DNA from: Chryseobacterium sp. MYb7
GTDB lineage: Bacteria; Bacteroidota; Bacteroidia; Flavobacteriales; Weeksellaceae
DNA: 64,000 bases
Reading direction: 5' to 3'
Assembly: GCF_002979455.1 (NCBI RefSeq)
Contig: NZ_PCOU01000009.1
Coordinates: 1 to 64,000 of the forward strand
Shown: positions 26,238 through 34,690 of the stretch, one piece after another
Layout: each line of letters opens with the position of its first letter
Position numbering within the stretch: position 1 is the first letter of the stretch
Program-made: the position numbers and the translations under genes
Notes under the pieces: generated by a model
What the model saw: the letters and a program-made list of their open reading frames with translations, nothing else
What the model was told of the DNA's origin: nothing
Database searches by the model: none

Positions 26238-28847
26238 TTAGAATCTCAAAGTGGCCGCAACAGACCAGGTTCTTCCAAAACCAAGGAATCCTGTATTGCC
26301 ATCTGCAACACCCTGATAGACTCTGCCTGCATCCTGATAGGTTTTTCCGGCATCGGGACCATTTGCAATTTTATCACCAGCGAAGATATTGGAGCTTAAT
26401 TCAGAAATATAATATTTGTTGAATAAGTTGTATACGTTCGCTCTCAATGTTAAAGATTTTTTTGCATCCAATGTGAATTTGTAAGAAGCTCCTACATCAA
26501 ATAAATGGTAGCTTGGCAATTTTACAATTCCTTTTTCTCTTGCTGCTTCAGTAAGGAAGTTGATCGGGTTGAATTGTGCATAAAGCTTGTCATAGTATTC
26601 CCAGTTAGCATCAATACTGAATGCTTTGGTAATATTATAATCAGCCCCGATACTTGCAGTAGTTTGTGCAGCATCTCCTACCTTCAGGTCTTTGATATTG
26701 ATCACACCTGTAGCTCCAGCTATTTCCTGGTTAGTTTGAACATCAAGGATGTTGAAGTTGGCGTTTCCTTTGTACTTCCAGTTACCGAAAGAAACCATTC
26801 CTCTAAGCTTAAGGTTAGCAAAAGGTCTTACTTTTGTCTCCAGCTCAAGTCCCTGGTGTACTTGACCAACGTTCAAAGCATTATAGAAATAAGCATTTCC
26901 AAGGCTTAACTGGGAGAATTTTGCAACATCGGCTGCTGTAGCATTGAATGTTCTTGAAATAAATCTGTCATCCCACTGCGTTCTGTAAGCATTGATGTTT
27001 ACATCTATGTAACGCGATTTGAAACCATATCCTAACTCTACAGAGAAGATTCTTTCATTCTTTGCATCGTTGTAGATATTCTGGTTAGACGGGAACAAAG
27101 CGTTGAATAAAGGCTGTCTTGAGATAACCCCTGTATTGAAAAATACATTATGATGGTCATCTATATTATAGTTGGCACCACCTTTTACGATATACCCCGT
27201 TTTGTGATACCATTTTGTTTCCTGATTTCCTGGTGTATACAGCATATAATCTACTCTCTTGTAGTATTGCTCAGAAACGGATCCCTGAACAGAAGCACTT
27301 AGCTTTTCAGAGCTGTATTCAACCATACCATAGATACCAGCCCATTTTACCAAACCTTCATTGTGAATAGATACTTTCTGAGCATCTTTAAGCTTAGTAA
27401 GCGGTTCAGGCTTTACAGTCTGATTGATAAAATATCCCTTTGGTGCATTGGCTGTATTAGGAACATACAATGCATCTGATCCTAACATATCAGTTACAAT
27501 GTCATACAGAGCTCCTTTGTATGTTTTAAGATCAATACCTCCGTTAAAGGTCCAGTTATTCTTTTTATAATTAAGGTCGGCGATTACTCCATACCAGTCA
27601 TGAGCATTGATGCTTTGTTTTCTTACGATCCCATTGGTTCCGTTCAGCGTAGCTACATATTTTCCGTTATAATCCGTAGGGGAACCTGCAGGTGCAGTGA
27701 ATGTTGATTTTTGGAAAGTATTTCCATTATAATCCGTTACCATACCGCCTCTGTTATAACGATAAATCATATCCCAGTTGATCGTACCGTCTCCGCCTGC
27801 ACCAGAATTCATGAAATTCATAGTTTGTCCTGCCGCATTTTTGATAGAACCGTTAAGTCCGGTACCTCCGCCACCACGTCCCCATGAACCATAAAGAACT
27901 GTGGATAATTTCAGATTATCATTGATATTCCAGTCCCAGTTTAATGAAGCGATAGGCTTGTGGTAGAAGTTAGGTGCAAGATTGAATTGAGAACCGTTCA
28001 GCATTCCTGTTTGTGGGTTGTATCTTCTTCCATAGGTATCAAGTTGCTGCAAAGTAGCTACATTCGCTCCGGTTGCGGAAGATCTTCTTGTGTCGTGTAC
28101 CTGTGGTGCTCCGGTTGCGATAAAGTTGAATGCATGTTTTTCATTAGGCTTAAATCCTGTAGAGAAAAACCAGGAATAACCTTCTCCCTGAGTTCCGTTG
28201 ATATAACCGTCACCTTGCCAACGGGAAAGCAATACGGTTGTTCCCCATTTGTTTTTTAATCCTGAAGAATACATTGCAGATATTCTGGAGTAATTGTCGT
28301 TACCAACTTCCCCTTTTACCATTGCTTTTTGCTCAGAATCGGTAGCTTTAGTTACAATATTGATGGTTCCTCCTACAGAGGGAACCACGAATTTAGAAGC
28401 TCCCAATCCTCTCTGAATCTGAATGTTGCTTGCAATGTCAGCTAACCCAGTCCAGTTAGACCAGTATACAGTACCTCCCTGCATGTCATTAACCGGCTGT
28501 CCGTTGATAATAACTGCAATGTTAGCCCCGTCAAAACCTCTCATGTTGATTCTGCTGTCTCCGAATCCTCCACCTACTTTGGTCACGTAAACGGATGGAG
28601 TAGACTTCATAATTTCAGGGAATTCTCTGTTTCCCAGTTTCTCCTGAATTTCTGCTGCTTTAATGTTGGAAACTGCAACAGGTGTTTTTCTCTCTTTGGC
28701 TGTTTGGGAAAGGTTTCTACCTACCAACATAACCTCATCAATAGATTTTGATTTGTCTAATGAATCCTTCGTACTTTGCCCATAATATATGGCGGCCGTA
28801 GGTAATACAAGCGCTATAATTAGTCGCTTTTTAAAAGTAATGCTCAT
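26238..28847 (-). CDS. TonB-dependent outer membrane receptor
   Basis: The 869-aa protein has a signal peptide (about 1-23), a TonB-box region near SIDEVMLVGRNL, and a plug domain (about 55-170; INMRGFDGANIAVIINGQPV, GGTINIVTKATD). A long beta-barrel ends in an aromatic terminus (TWSVAATLRF), as outer-membrane insertion requires. It lacks an N-terminal carboxypeptidase-like domain and no SusD-like partner is adjacent, so a glycan SusC role is unlikely. Iron complex, cofactor or peptide uptake are all possible. It is monocistronic, with a 378-bp divergent region upstream. Confidence 0.9.
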   Translation of the reverse strand: MSITFKKRLIIALVLPTAAIYYGQSTKDSLDKSKSIDEVMLVGRNLSQTAKERKTPVAVSNIKAAEIQEKLGNREFPEIMKSTPSVYVTKVGGGFGDSRINMRGFDGANIAVIINGQPVNDMQGGTVYWSNWTGLADIASNIQIQRGLGASKFVVPSVGGTINIVTKATDSEQKAMVKGEVGNDNYSRISAMYSSGLKNKWGTTVLLSRWQGDGYINGTQGEGYSWFFSTGFKPNEKHAFNFIATGAPQVHDTRRSSATGANVATLQQLDTYGRRYNPQTGMLNGSQFNLAPNFYHKPIASLNWDWNINDNLKLSTVLYGSWGRGGGGTGLNGSIKNAAGQTMNFMNSGAGGDGTINWDMIYRYNRGGMVTDYNGNTFQKSTFTAPAGSPTDYNGKYVATLNGTNGIVRKQSINAHDWYGVIADLNYKKNNWTFNGGIDLKTYKGALYDIVTDMLGSDALYVPNTANAPKGYFINQTVKPEPLTKLKDAQKVSIHNEGLVKWAGIYGMVEYSSEKLSASVQGSVSEQYYKRVDYMLYTPGNQETKWYHKTGYIVKGGANYNIDDHHNVFFNTGVISRQPLFNALFPSNQNIYNDAKNERIFSVELGYGFKSRYIDVNINAYRTQWDDRFISRTFNATAADVAKFSQLSLGNAYFYNALNVGQVHQGLELETKVRPFANLKLRGMVSFGNWKYKGNANFNILDVQTNQEIAGATGVINIKDLKVGDAAQTTASIGADYNITKAFSIDANWEYYDKLYAQFNPINFLTEAAREKGIVKLPSYHLFDVGASYKFTLDAKKSLTLRANVYNLFNKYYISELSSNIFAGDKIANGPDAGKTYQDAGRVYQGVADGNTGFLGFGRTWSVAATLRF

Positions 28848-29225
28848 GAAATAAACTAGCGTGTTTGATTTTAAGGCTGCAAAGATGGATAATTATTTTT
28901 GAATTAAGTATTAAATCTTCCCGAAGTGACATCCTATTATGTATATATAACGCATTATTACCCGTTTTTTTGAATGTATTAATTATTTCAGATATTTAAT
29001 TTACAATTTGTTATAAAAGTGAATTATATAAAAAAGAGGGTTGTTTTTAACGAATAAAAATAATGATGTTGCTTCCGTAAAAATCTACCCTTGTGTATTT
29101 TTTTCTAATGACCTTTGTGGTTTGGTTTATTTTGTATCATTATTAATATATTTGCAGATACTATTTGTATCAAATTCATTTTGTCAGATAACATAAGGTT
29201 TTCTATTATTTTAAAAACTAAAAAT
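28848..29225. other. Divergent intergenic region
   Basis: This 378-bp AT-rich region separates the TonB receptor (-) and alkB (+) and must contain both promoters. On the minus strand a -7-like CATCTTTG lies about 30-40 bases before the receptor start. I see no clear Fur-box-like palindrome and no small gene. Confidence 0.4.
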
Positions 29226-29837
29226 ATGCCCCAACTCAGCCTGTTCGATTCAGAAGATTTGTATGAATTTCCAAAAGATCTTTTGGAGTACAGAGAACAT
29301 TTCCTGAGTCAGGAAGAAGCGGACCAACTTAAAAACCATTTGCTTGAAACTGCTCCATGGAAACAACGAACCCAGAAAATGTATGACAAAATGGTTCTGA
29401 CACCTCGTTTAACAGCCTGGTATGGTGATCCGAAAACGGATTATCCATTGGGGAATGGGGAAGTGGATAATAATCTCTGGACACCAGAATTGTTATCTTT
29501 AAAACAAAGGATAGAGGAAACATTTGGTTATCAGTTCAATTCTGTATTGCTTAATCTTTACAGGGATCACAATGATTCGGTTGCATGGCACCGAGATAAA
29601 GAGAGCAGATATGGAAAACGTCCTGTGATTGCGTCTTTAAGTTTAGGACAGACCAGAAATTTTGATTTCCGGAAAAAGGATCACCATCAGAATAAATACA
29701 GCCTGCCACTTCCTCATGGTTCATTATTGATTATGAAAGGAGATCTTCAGGAAAATTGGGAACATCGGATTGCTAAGTCAGTCACTACAATGAAGGAGCG
29801 TATTAATCTTACATTCCGGCTGGTCCAGGAAGCATAG
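29226..29837 (+). CDS. alkB: AlkB-like 2-oxoglutarate/Fe(II) dioxygenase (DNA alkylation repair)
   Basis: The 203-aa protein has the AlkB-type jelly roll. The iron ligands are visible as HxD in VAWHRDKESRYG and the distal His in NWEHRIAKS. The 2-oxoglutarate-binding arginine pattern is RINLTFR at the C-terminus. Substrate-lid residues MVLTPRLTAWYGD resemble ALKBH2/3-like members. It directly reverses N-alkyl damage in DNA or RNA. ATG 29226 (MPQLSLFDSEDLYEFP) is preferred. An upstream in-frame ATG adds 37 hydrophobic residues unlike the family. Confidence 0.9.
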   Translation: MPQLSLFDSEDLYEFPKDLLEYREHFLSQEEADQLKNHLLETAPWKQRTQKMYDKMVLTPRLTAWYGDPKTDYPLGNGEVDNNLWTPELLSLKQRIEETFGYQFNSVLLNLYRDHNDSVAWHRDKESRYGKRPVIASLSLGQTRNFDFRKKDHHQNKYSLPLPHGSLLIMKGDLQENWEHRIAKSVTTMKERINLTFRLVQEA

Positions 29838-29934
29838 AATGTTTATTTTAAATGGTAGATTGATGTGTATTAATTCAAAATAAAAAACCTGAAGTCCTTT
29901 CTTTTTCCACAAAAAAACTGCACCTTTGCCTCCA

Positions 29935-30020
29935 CAATGGGGTGCTACAGAACAGTGGCTGAGATGATACCCAGGAATGTACTTCCACACCTGATCCGGA
30001 TAATGCCGGCGTAGGGATTG
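29935..30020 (+). promoter_or_regulatory. TPP (thi-box) riboswitch
   Basis: The conserved thi-box parts are all present: GGGGTGCT at 29939-29945, GCTGAGATGATACCC at 29959-29973, ACCTGATCCGGATAATGCCG from 29989, and GTAGGGA at 30011-30017. A P1 helix can form from CAAT (29935-29938) and ATTG (30017-30020). It sits about 40 bases before the PnuC-family gene. Binding of thiamine pyrophosphate normally switches off expression. The downstream ATCATCTCA (30028-30036) is exactly complementary to TGAGATGAT inside the aptamer (29960-29968), a likely alternative pairing. Confidence 0.96.
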
Positions 30021-30059
30021 CTTACCAATCATCTCATCATTTGATTTCTAATAATTAAT

Positions 30060-30656
30060 ATGATGCAGGACATTTTAAAACAAATTACCTTACCGGAATG
30101 GTTTGGAGTCTTATTTTCAGTCATTCAGGTTTTACTGGCTCGTAAAAACAATGTCAACAACTATCTTTTCGGAATTGCAGGTATTCTGCTAACGTTGTAT
30201 GTGATGCTTACCTCCAAGCTTTATGCTGAATTTACTTTAAATCTTTATTATCTGATCATGAGCATCTACGGATGGCTGTATTGGAAATTTGGGAAACAAA
30301 AATCCAAAATGGAAATTTCTGTTACCACCACCACAGAAAAATGGATTACTGGAGGAATAGTTTTGGGAACTTTTATCTTATTCTGGTCTTTTCTGACCCA
30401 TTTTACCGATTCTGATGTTCCTATCTGGGATTCTCTGGTGAGTGCTTTTGCCTGGGCAGGAATGTGGCTGATGGCAAGACGGAAAATTGAAAACTGGGTG
30501 ATATTGAACGTAAGTAATATTATTTCTATTCCTTTAATGATTCATAAGGAATTGTATCTCTATGCTGTCTTGACGTCATTTTTATTTTTAGTAGCCATTT
30601 CCGGATATATAGAATGGCAGAAAATCATTAAATCTAAAGCTAATGCTCAGTACTAA
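30060..30656 (+). CDS. pnuT: PnuC-family transporter, probable thiamine transporter PnuT
   Basis: The 198-aa protein has about seven hydrophobic segments and the PnuC-type C-terminal motif WxxxxxN in IENWVILNVSN. Classical PnuC moves nicotinamide riboside. PnuT homologues move thiamine and are marked by a TPP riboswitch, as here. It therefore probably brings thiamine across the inner membrane by facilitated diffusion, with trapping by phosphorylation. Its end overlaps the next gene by 14 bases. The start could be the first or second of two adjacent ATGs. Confidence 0.88.
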   Translation: MMQDILKQITLPEWFGVLFSVIQVLLARKNNVNNYLFGIAGILLTLYVMLTSKLYAEFTLNLYYLIMSIYGWLYWKFGKQKSKMEISVTTTTEKWITGGIVLGTFILFWSFLTHFTDSDVPIWDSLVSAFAWAGMWLMARRKIENWVILNVSNIISIPLMIHKELYLYAVLTSFLFLVAISGYIEWQKIIKSKANAQY

Positions 30657-31674
30657 AGCTATCAGACAAGAACTTCAGGGAGCTTCTGTAATTTCGGATA
30701 AAGTAATAGAGCATATTCACGAAGAAGGATTACTTAAGATCTGGGTTCCCCAAAAGTATGGAGGGCTGGGCTATCGTTTTGAGGAAGGACTTAAAGCATT
30801 GTTCGGCTGGGCAGAAACTGATGGAAGCTTTGGCTGGATGCTGACACTTTGTGCCGGAGCCAATTATTTTTCCAGAAACATTAAACCTGAAGTGGCTCAA
30901 TTGCTGTTCACTCATTCTGAAACATGCTTTGGCGGAAGCGGTATGATTGGTGGCATTGCGGAAAAACAAATTGATGATACCTATTTAATTAATGGCTCAT
31001 GGAATTTTGCAACCGGAGCACCCCATCTGACGCATTTTACTTTAAATGCTAAAATTACAGACAACGGGAAACCTATAATAGATGAAGATGGTAATGAGGT
31101 CATTCGTTCATTCATTATTAAGAAAGAACATGCTAAAATTATTCCCAATTGGAAATCGATGGGAATGAAAGCCAGCGGAACCTATTCATTCACCATTGAA
31201 AATGTTCTTATTAGTGAAGATTACAGTTTTGTTTATGATACCTTTTTCACCAAAGATATTCTGGACAGCATTCCGTTTCGGGTTTTTGCAGATTTAACGC
31301 TGTTGGTCAATTACCTGGGAATAGCATCTCATTTTATTGAAGAGGCAGAATATATTCGTCCTGATATCCATTTCAAAAGTTTCGCTGAGTCTGTTGAAAA
31401 ACATTTGGAAAAAGTACTAAACATAGCCAGAGAAGTAGAAAATATACTAGGTGATCATAAAGAGATTTCAAACGATCAACAACACGAGATTCACCAATAT
31501 GGAGTAGAGCTGGTGCAAAAATTATCCCATCAAATTCTTACGGTTTACACACAATTAGGAATCCGGGCAACGGATACCAATTCTACAGTGTATCAGGTGT
31601 TCTGTGACTATTTTACAGCGGCTATGCATTCTAATTTCAGGTCTTCTACTGCTGATTTGGACTTTTCTTTTTAA
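30643..31674 (+). CDS. Acyl-CoA dehydrogenase-like flavoprotein in the TPP-regulated operon
   Basis: The 343-aa protein resembles the acyl-CoA dehydrogenase/flavin monooxygenase superfamily. An N-terminal helical part has IWVPQKYGGLGYRFEEGLKA. The middle beta domain has GSWNFATGAPHLTHFTLNAK and WKSMGMKASGTYSFTIENV, and a C-terminal four-helix part follows. It is somewhat shorter than catabolic acyl-CoA dehydrogenases (about 380 aa). It overlaps the PnuT-like gene by 14 bases and so falls under the same TPP riboswitch. A role in thiamine salvage or oxidation of a thiamine-related compound is an inference from context; I know of no assigned reaction. Confidence 0.75.
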   Translation: MLSTKAIRQELQGASVISDKVIEHIHEEGLLKIWVPQKYGGLGYRFEEGLKALFGWAETDGSFGWMLTLCAGANYFSRNIKPEVAQLLFTHSETCFGGSGMIGGIAEKQIDDTYLINGSWNFATGAPHLTHFTLNAKITDNGKPIIDEDGNEVIRSFIIKKEHAKIIPNWKSMGMKASGTYSFTIENVLISEDYSFVYDTFFTKDILDSIPFRVFADLTLLVNYLGIASHFIEEAEYIRPDIHFKSFAESVEKHLEKVLNIAREVENILGDHKEISNDQQHEIHQYGVELVQKLSHQILTVYTQLGIRATDTNSTVYQVFCDYFTAAMHSNFRSSTADLDFSF

Positions 31675-31755
31675 TGATTGTACTTCTGAACGTATATAAA
31701 ATAAGGAATAGCCGGCACTTACTTCTTAGCAGATATTCTCATTTTATTGGAAAAT

Positions 31756-32292
31756 TTATTTTTTAGGCCACTCTTCACGTAAAACAGCATAAATAACATC
31801 ATCTACCCAGTTGTTTTTCCAGAACAGACTTTTCACGAAATGTCCTTCTTTTCTTAAACCAATTCTTTCCATAAGTTGAATGGAAGCTGTATTGTCAGGA
31901 TCCACAGAAGCTGTAATTCTATGTTTATGTAAATCATTAAAAAGATAATCAATAATACCTTCTAAAACCTCAGAAGCATAGCCTTTACCTTGAAACGATG
32001 GACTTAATGTGATTCCTAACTCTGCCTGTACGTTCTCAACTCCCAAAAAATGAACTCCGATATCTCCAATGACCACTTTTGTTTCTTTATCTGTAATCAA
32101 AAGCTGGTACCAGCTTTCGGGCTGATTGAATTCTTTGGTATTTCTTTGAATAAAACTTTCCACATCTTCCAGGGTTTCAGGAATCCAGCCTTGAAATTTA
32201 TTCGCTTCCGAATCTGAACGGTAATTGAAAATATCTTGCTTGTCATCCATTGTAATATCCCGCAGCAGTAGTCTTTCTGTATAGAGTTGCAT
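31756..32292 (-). CDS. GNAT acetyltransferase, RimJ/RimL-like
   Basis: The 178-aa protein begins MQLYTERLLLRDITMDDKQD, the typical RimJ/RimL start. The acetyl-CoA loop is SPSFQGKGYASEVLEGIIDY, followed by HRITASVDPDNTASIQLMER and GLRKEGHFVKSLFWKNNWVD. These enzymes acetylate protein N-termini or small amines; the substrate here is unknown. It is convergent with the flavoprotein gene and stands alone. Confidence 0.88.
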   Translation of the reverse strand: MQLYTERLLLRDITMDDKQDIFNYRSDSEANKFQGWIPETLEDVESFIQRNTKEFNQPESWYQLLITDKETKVVIGDIGVHFLGVENVQAELGITLSPSFQGKGYASEVLEGIIDYLFNDLHKHRITASVDPDNTASIQLMERIGLRKEGHFVKSLFWKNNWVDDVIYAVLREEWPKK

Positions 32293-32415
32293 GATTGTGT
32301 TATTATTTCAGGCAAAAATAGGATTAATTGGGAAGTTATTCAATGGAGAATTATGGATTTTATGTTCGCAGAGCCTGTTTTCCTTAATTTTAATTTAATA
32401 AAATTTATAAAATAG

Positions 32416-32445
32416 TTGCAAATATCAATTAAATACTTACTTTTG
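32416..32445 (+). promoter_or_regulatory. Promoter of tRNA-Ala
   Basis: TTG at 32416-32418 and TACTTTTG at 32438-32445, separated by 19 bases, match the Bacteroidota sigma-A pattern TTG-N19-TAnnTTTG. The tRNA starts 23 bases after the -7 box. Confidence 0.8.
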
Positions 32446-32468
32446 TACCGCTTTAAAAAACAAAGTAC

Positions 32469-32542
32469 GGGGGATTGGCGCAGTTGGCTAGCGCGTTTGA
32501 CTGGCAGTCAAAAGGTCACGGGTTCGAATCCCGTATTCTCCA
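32469..32542 (+). tRNA. tRNA-Ala (anticodon GGC)
   Basis: A 74-nt cloverleaf folds cleanly. The acceptor GGGGGAT pairs with ATTCTCC, the D stem is GCGC/GCGC, the anticodon stem is TTTGA/TCAAA with loop CTGGCAG (anticodon GGC), and the T arm is ACGGG-TTCGAAT-CCCGT. The third acceptor pair is G-U, the alanine identity element, and the discriminator base is A. CCA is not encoded. The DNA downstream contains broken genes, as often found beside tRNA integration sites. Confidence 0.96.
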
Positions 32543-32553
32543 CTTTTTAAACT

Positions 32554-32606
32554 AAAGAGAATTTGTAAATTATTGAAAAATAAATAATTACATTTTCTCT
32601 TTTTTG
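32554..32606 (+). terminator. Terminator after tRNA-Ala
   Basis: AAAGAGAA pairs with TTCTCTTT, and inner TGTAA pairs with TTACA beyond a small mismatch. A T run follows. Confidence 0.65.
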
Positions 32607-32713
32607 TTTTTATACCCAAACTTTTGAAAAATGCTTTTTTGAATCTGTTTGAATCTAATTAAACCTATTTGAACTTTAAGAGTTACAACCTAGATTATTT
32701 TAAAACAAATATA

Positions 32714-32872
32714 CTACGATTTAAAATAATGTCCGCTACTCTCAAAATAGTCAAGCATTATACTCCTTGCCGTAGCTTCCCAATCAATTACAACCCAATG
32801 AGGAATATTAAAAGTATCATCTTCATACAGCCATTGCACAAAATCTTCATTGGCGTCGTATTCGATGTAGTA
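32714..32872 (-). pseudogene. Fragment resembling the ArdA antirestriction C-terminus
   Basis: About 52 codons read YYIEYDANEDFVQWLYEDD and then IDWEATARSIMLDYFESSGH, which I recognise as like the C-terminal end of ArdA-type antirestriction proteins on conjugative elements. The frame upstream (to 33001) does not look like ArdA, and no intact start domain exists, so this is a remnant. Its place just past tRNA-Ala suggests the scar of an integrated element. The gaps on either side hold no other gene. Confidence 0.45.
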
Positions 32873-32994
32873 AAGATGTATAAATATACAACAAAAAGCC
32901 CATAAATACAAGTTTTTCCGGCTGTTTTTAACCAAAGTATCAACGGTTGTTAAAAACTTTTTAACCACTCGGAGCGCAGGAGGAACAAAAACAG

Positions 32995-33860
32995 TTGCCA
33001 AAAAAAGAAACTTTGAAAGGGGCGGGTTGGAAAAAAAACTCTAAAATTAATCCAGAAACACTTGACTACATAATATTTGCCCACAATTTTGGTGATGTCC
33101 CTTATGGGAAAAATCAATCTGATGCCGGTCCCAGTTTAGCTTCAAGAGTTAAACATCAACTTAAAATCACTGTGTAGCTTACGATGTATTATTTGGTTGT
33201 CCAGGATGGATTGAGGGAGTAATACAAGGTAATGCATTTATCAAAGCTGGTATTGCAAAAACCTTCCTAATAATTAGAGCAGAAACATTATCACGGGTAG
33301 TTGACATTCATGAAAGAGATAGCATGATTTATGCAGACGGTGCAGGAGCAGTGGTCATCCAAGCAACTCATGATGATAGTGGAATAAAATCACATCTTTC
33401 AGCTTCTCATACCTTGAACGAAAAAAACTATCTTTATTTTGGAAAGTCATATAATACCGAGGATTTCTCAGATACAAAATTCATTAAGACGACAGGTAGA
33501 CAGATATATGAGTTCGCTCTTACAAACGTCCCACAGGCTATGAAAAAATGTTTAGATGACAGTGGATACAAAATTAACCAATTGAGCAAACTTATAATTC
33601 ATAAGGCTAATGAAAAAATGGATGAGGAAATCGTAAAGCGTTTTTACAAGTTATATGACACTCCAGTGCCTAAAGATATTATGCCAATGATAATTAGCAA
33701 ACTAGGAAACAGTAGTGTAACAACCATACCTACTTTACTCACTATGATATTAAATAATGAACTTCCACAACACAATATCAAAGAAAATGATATAGTTTTA
33801 TTTGCATCAGTTGGGGCAGGTATGAATATTAATATTAATGCTTTAGTATATAAATTTTAG
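32995..33860 (+). pseudogene. Broken 3-oxoacyl-ACP synthase III (FabH/KASIII-like)
   Basis: Two frames together give a ketoacyl-ACP synthase III lacking its first part. The first (to about 33170) has LDYIIFAHNFGDVPYGKNQS and LASRVKHQLKI. After a small frame-shifting deletion near 33165-33172, a second frame continues CVAYDVLFGCPGWIEGVIQG to the end at 33860. The catalytic triad is still readable: Cys in FGCPGW, His in LIIHKANEK and Asn in KLGNSSVTT. An internal ATG at 33324 lies after the catalytic Cys and could give only an inactive piece. The 5' end joins the ArdA-like remnant region. Confidence 0.75.
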
Positions 33861-33976
33861 CAGATGTCAATAATGAGAACACACAATTACAGTGAGAAAG
33901 GTAATTATTCAAAAAAAAGCAGATAAACTAAATTATCTGCTAATATCTTTGTTTGAAGATTTTTAATCTTTAAAAA

Positions 33977-34168
33977 CTAAGCAATCTTTACGTTAACCGC
34001 GTTAACGCCTTTTGCTCCGTTTTGTAAATCGAATGTTACGACATCATTTTCACGAATATTGTCTACTAAACCTGAAGTATGTACGAAAACATCTTGTCCA
34101 CCTGTTGATGGTGTAATAAAACCAAATCCTTTGGCATCGTTAAAGAATTTTACTGTTCCTTGTTGCAT
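33977..34168 (-). CDS. Cold-shock protein (CspA family)
   Basis: A 63-aa single cold-shock domain with both RNA-binding motifs: RNP1 KGFGFIT and RNP2 VFVHTSG. It begins MQQGTVKFFNDAKGFGFIT. These proteins bind single-stranded RNA/DNA and melt RNA structure. The upstream region on this strand (34169-34540) is long and gene-free, consistent with a structured 5' leader as in other csp genes, although I cannot define the transcription start. Confidence 0.95.
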   Translation of the reverse strand: MQQGTVKFFNDAKGFGFITPSTGGQDVFVHTSGLVDNIRENDVVTFDLQNGAKGVNAVNVKIA

Positions 34169-34548
34169 TGTAATGTATTAAAAAATTATTGTATTAAAAT
34201 TTGGCTCTCACCATTACTGTAATGACTTCAAAACAGTAATAAATCGATTTGCGAACAAAAATGATGGGTCTTTTTAGAATCTTGAAATATTCAAGTTGGA
34301 AAAATACTGTACCTTATTGAGGACAAAAATTAGCGGCTGAAAAAGCGAAGACTGATAGAAGAGTAAACTCAAAGTTTCAGAAGAAGCATCGGCAGTAGCC
34401 TGATTATTTTACAAATGTACACATAATTTATTGAAAACAAGCACTTTTTGTTTTTTTTATTTATCCCTCATACAATTAACAGAAATTAACATATAGTTTA
34501 ATGATTTTAATTGGTGTAAATAGTAACCCAAGTATTCTCAACAACGAC
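34169..34548. other. Gene-free region upstream of the cold-shock gene
   Basis: This 380-bp stretch holds no open frame I can support. It should contain the cold-shock gene's promoter and leader on the minus strand. It may also hold whatever plus-strand transcript is ended by the terminator at 34549. Confidence 0.4.
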
Positions 34549-34576
34549 AAAGCCCTTTTTCATAAGGGCTTTTTTC
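34549..34576 (+). terminator. Orphan plus-strand terminator
   Basis: AAAGCCCTT and AAGGGCTTT form a 9-bp stem over TTTCAT, then a T run. No plus-strand gene ends nearby; the last is the broken FabH at 33860, beyond the cold-shock gene. Confidence 0.75.
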
Positions 34577-34690
34577 ATATTCAAAATTTCGGATCTTTTC
34601 ATTTTTTCCTGAAAGAAAATTATATGAATGTCCCAAAATTAATTGTAATTTTTTACAGTCTGGATTTGTAAATTTGAAAAAAAATAAAAT

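Noticed and set aside
26238-28847. SusC-type glycan receptor
   Set aside because: There is no N-terminal carboxypeptidase-like domain and no SusD gene next to it.
32469-34000. Active integrated element next to tRNA-Ala
   Set aside because: No integrase, relaxase or duplicated tRNA end was found; only broken fragments remain.
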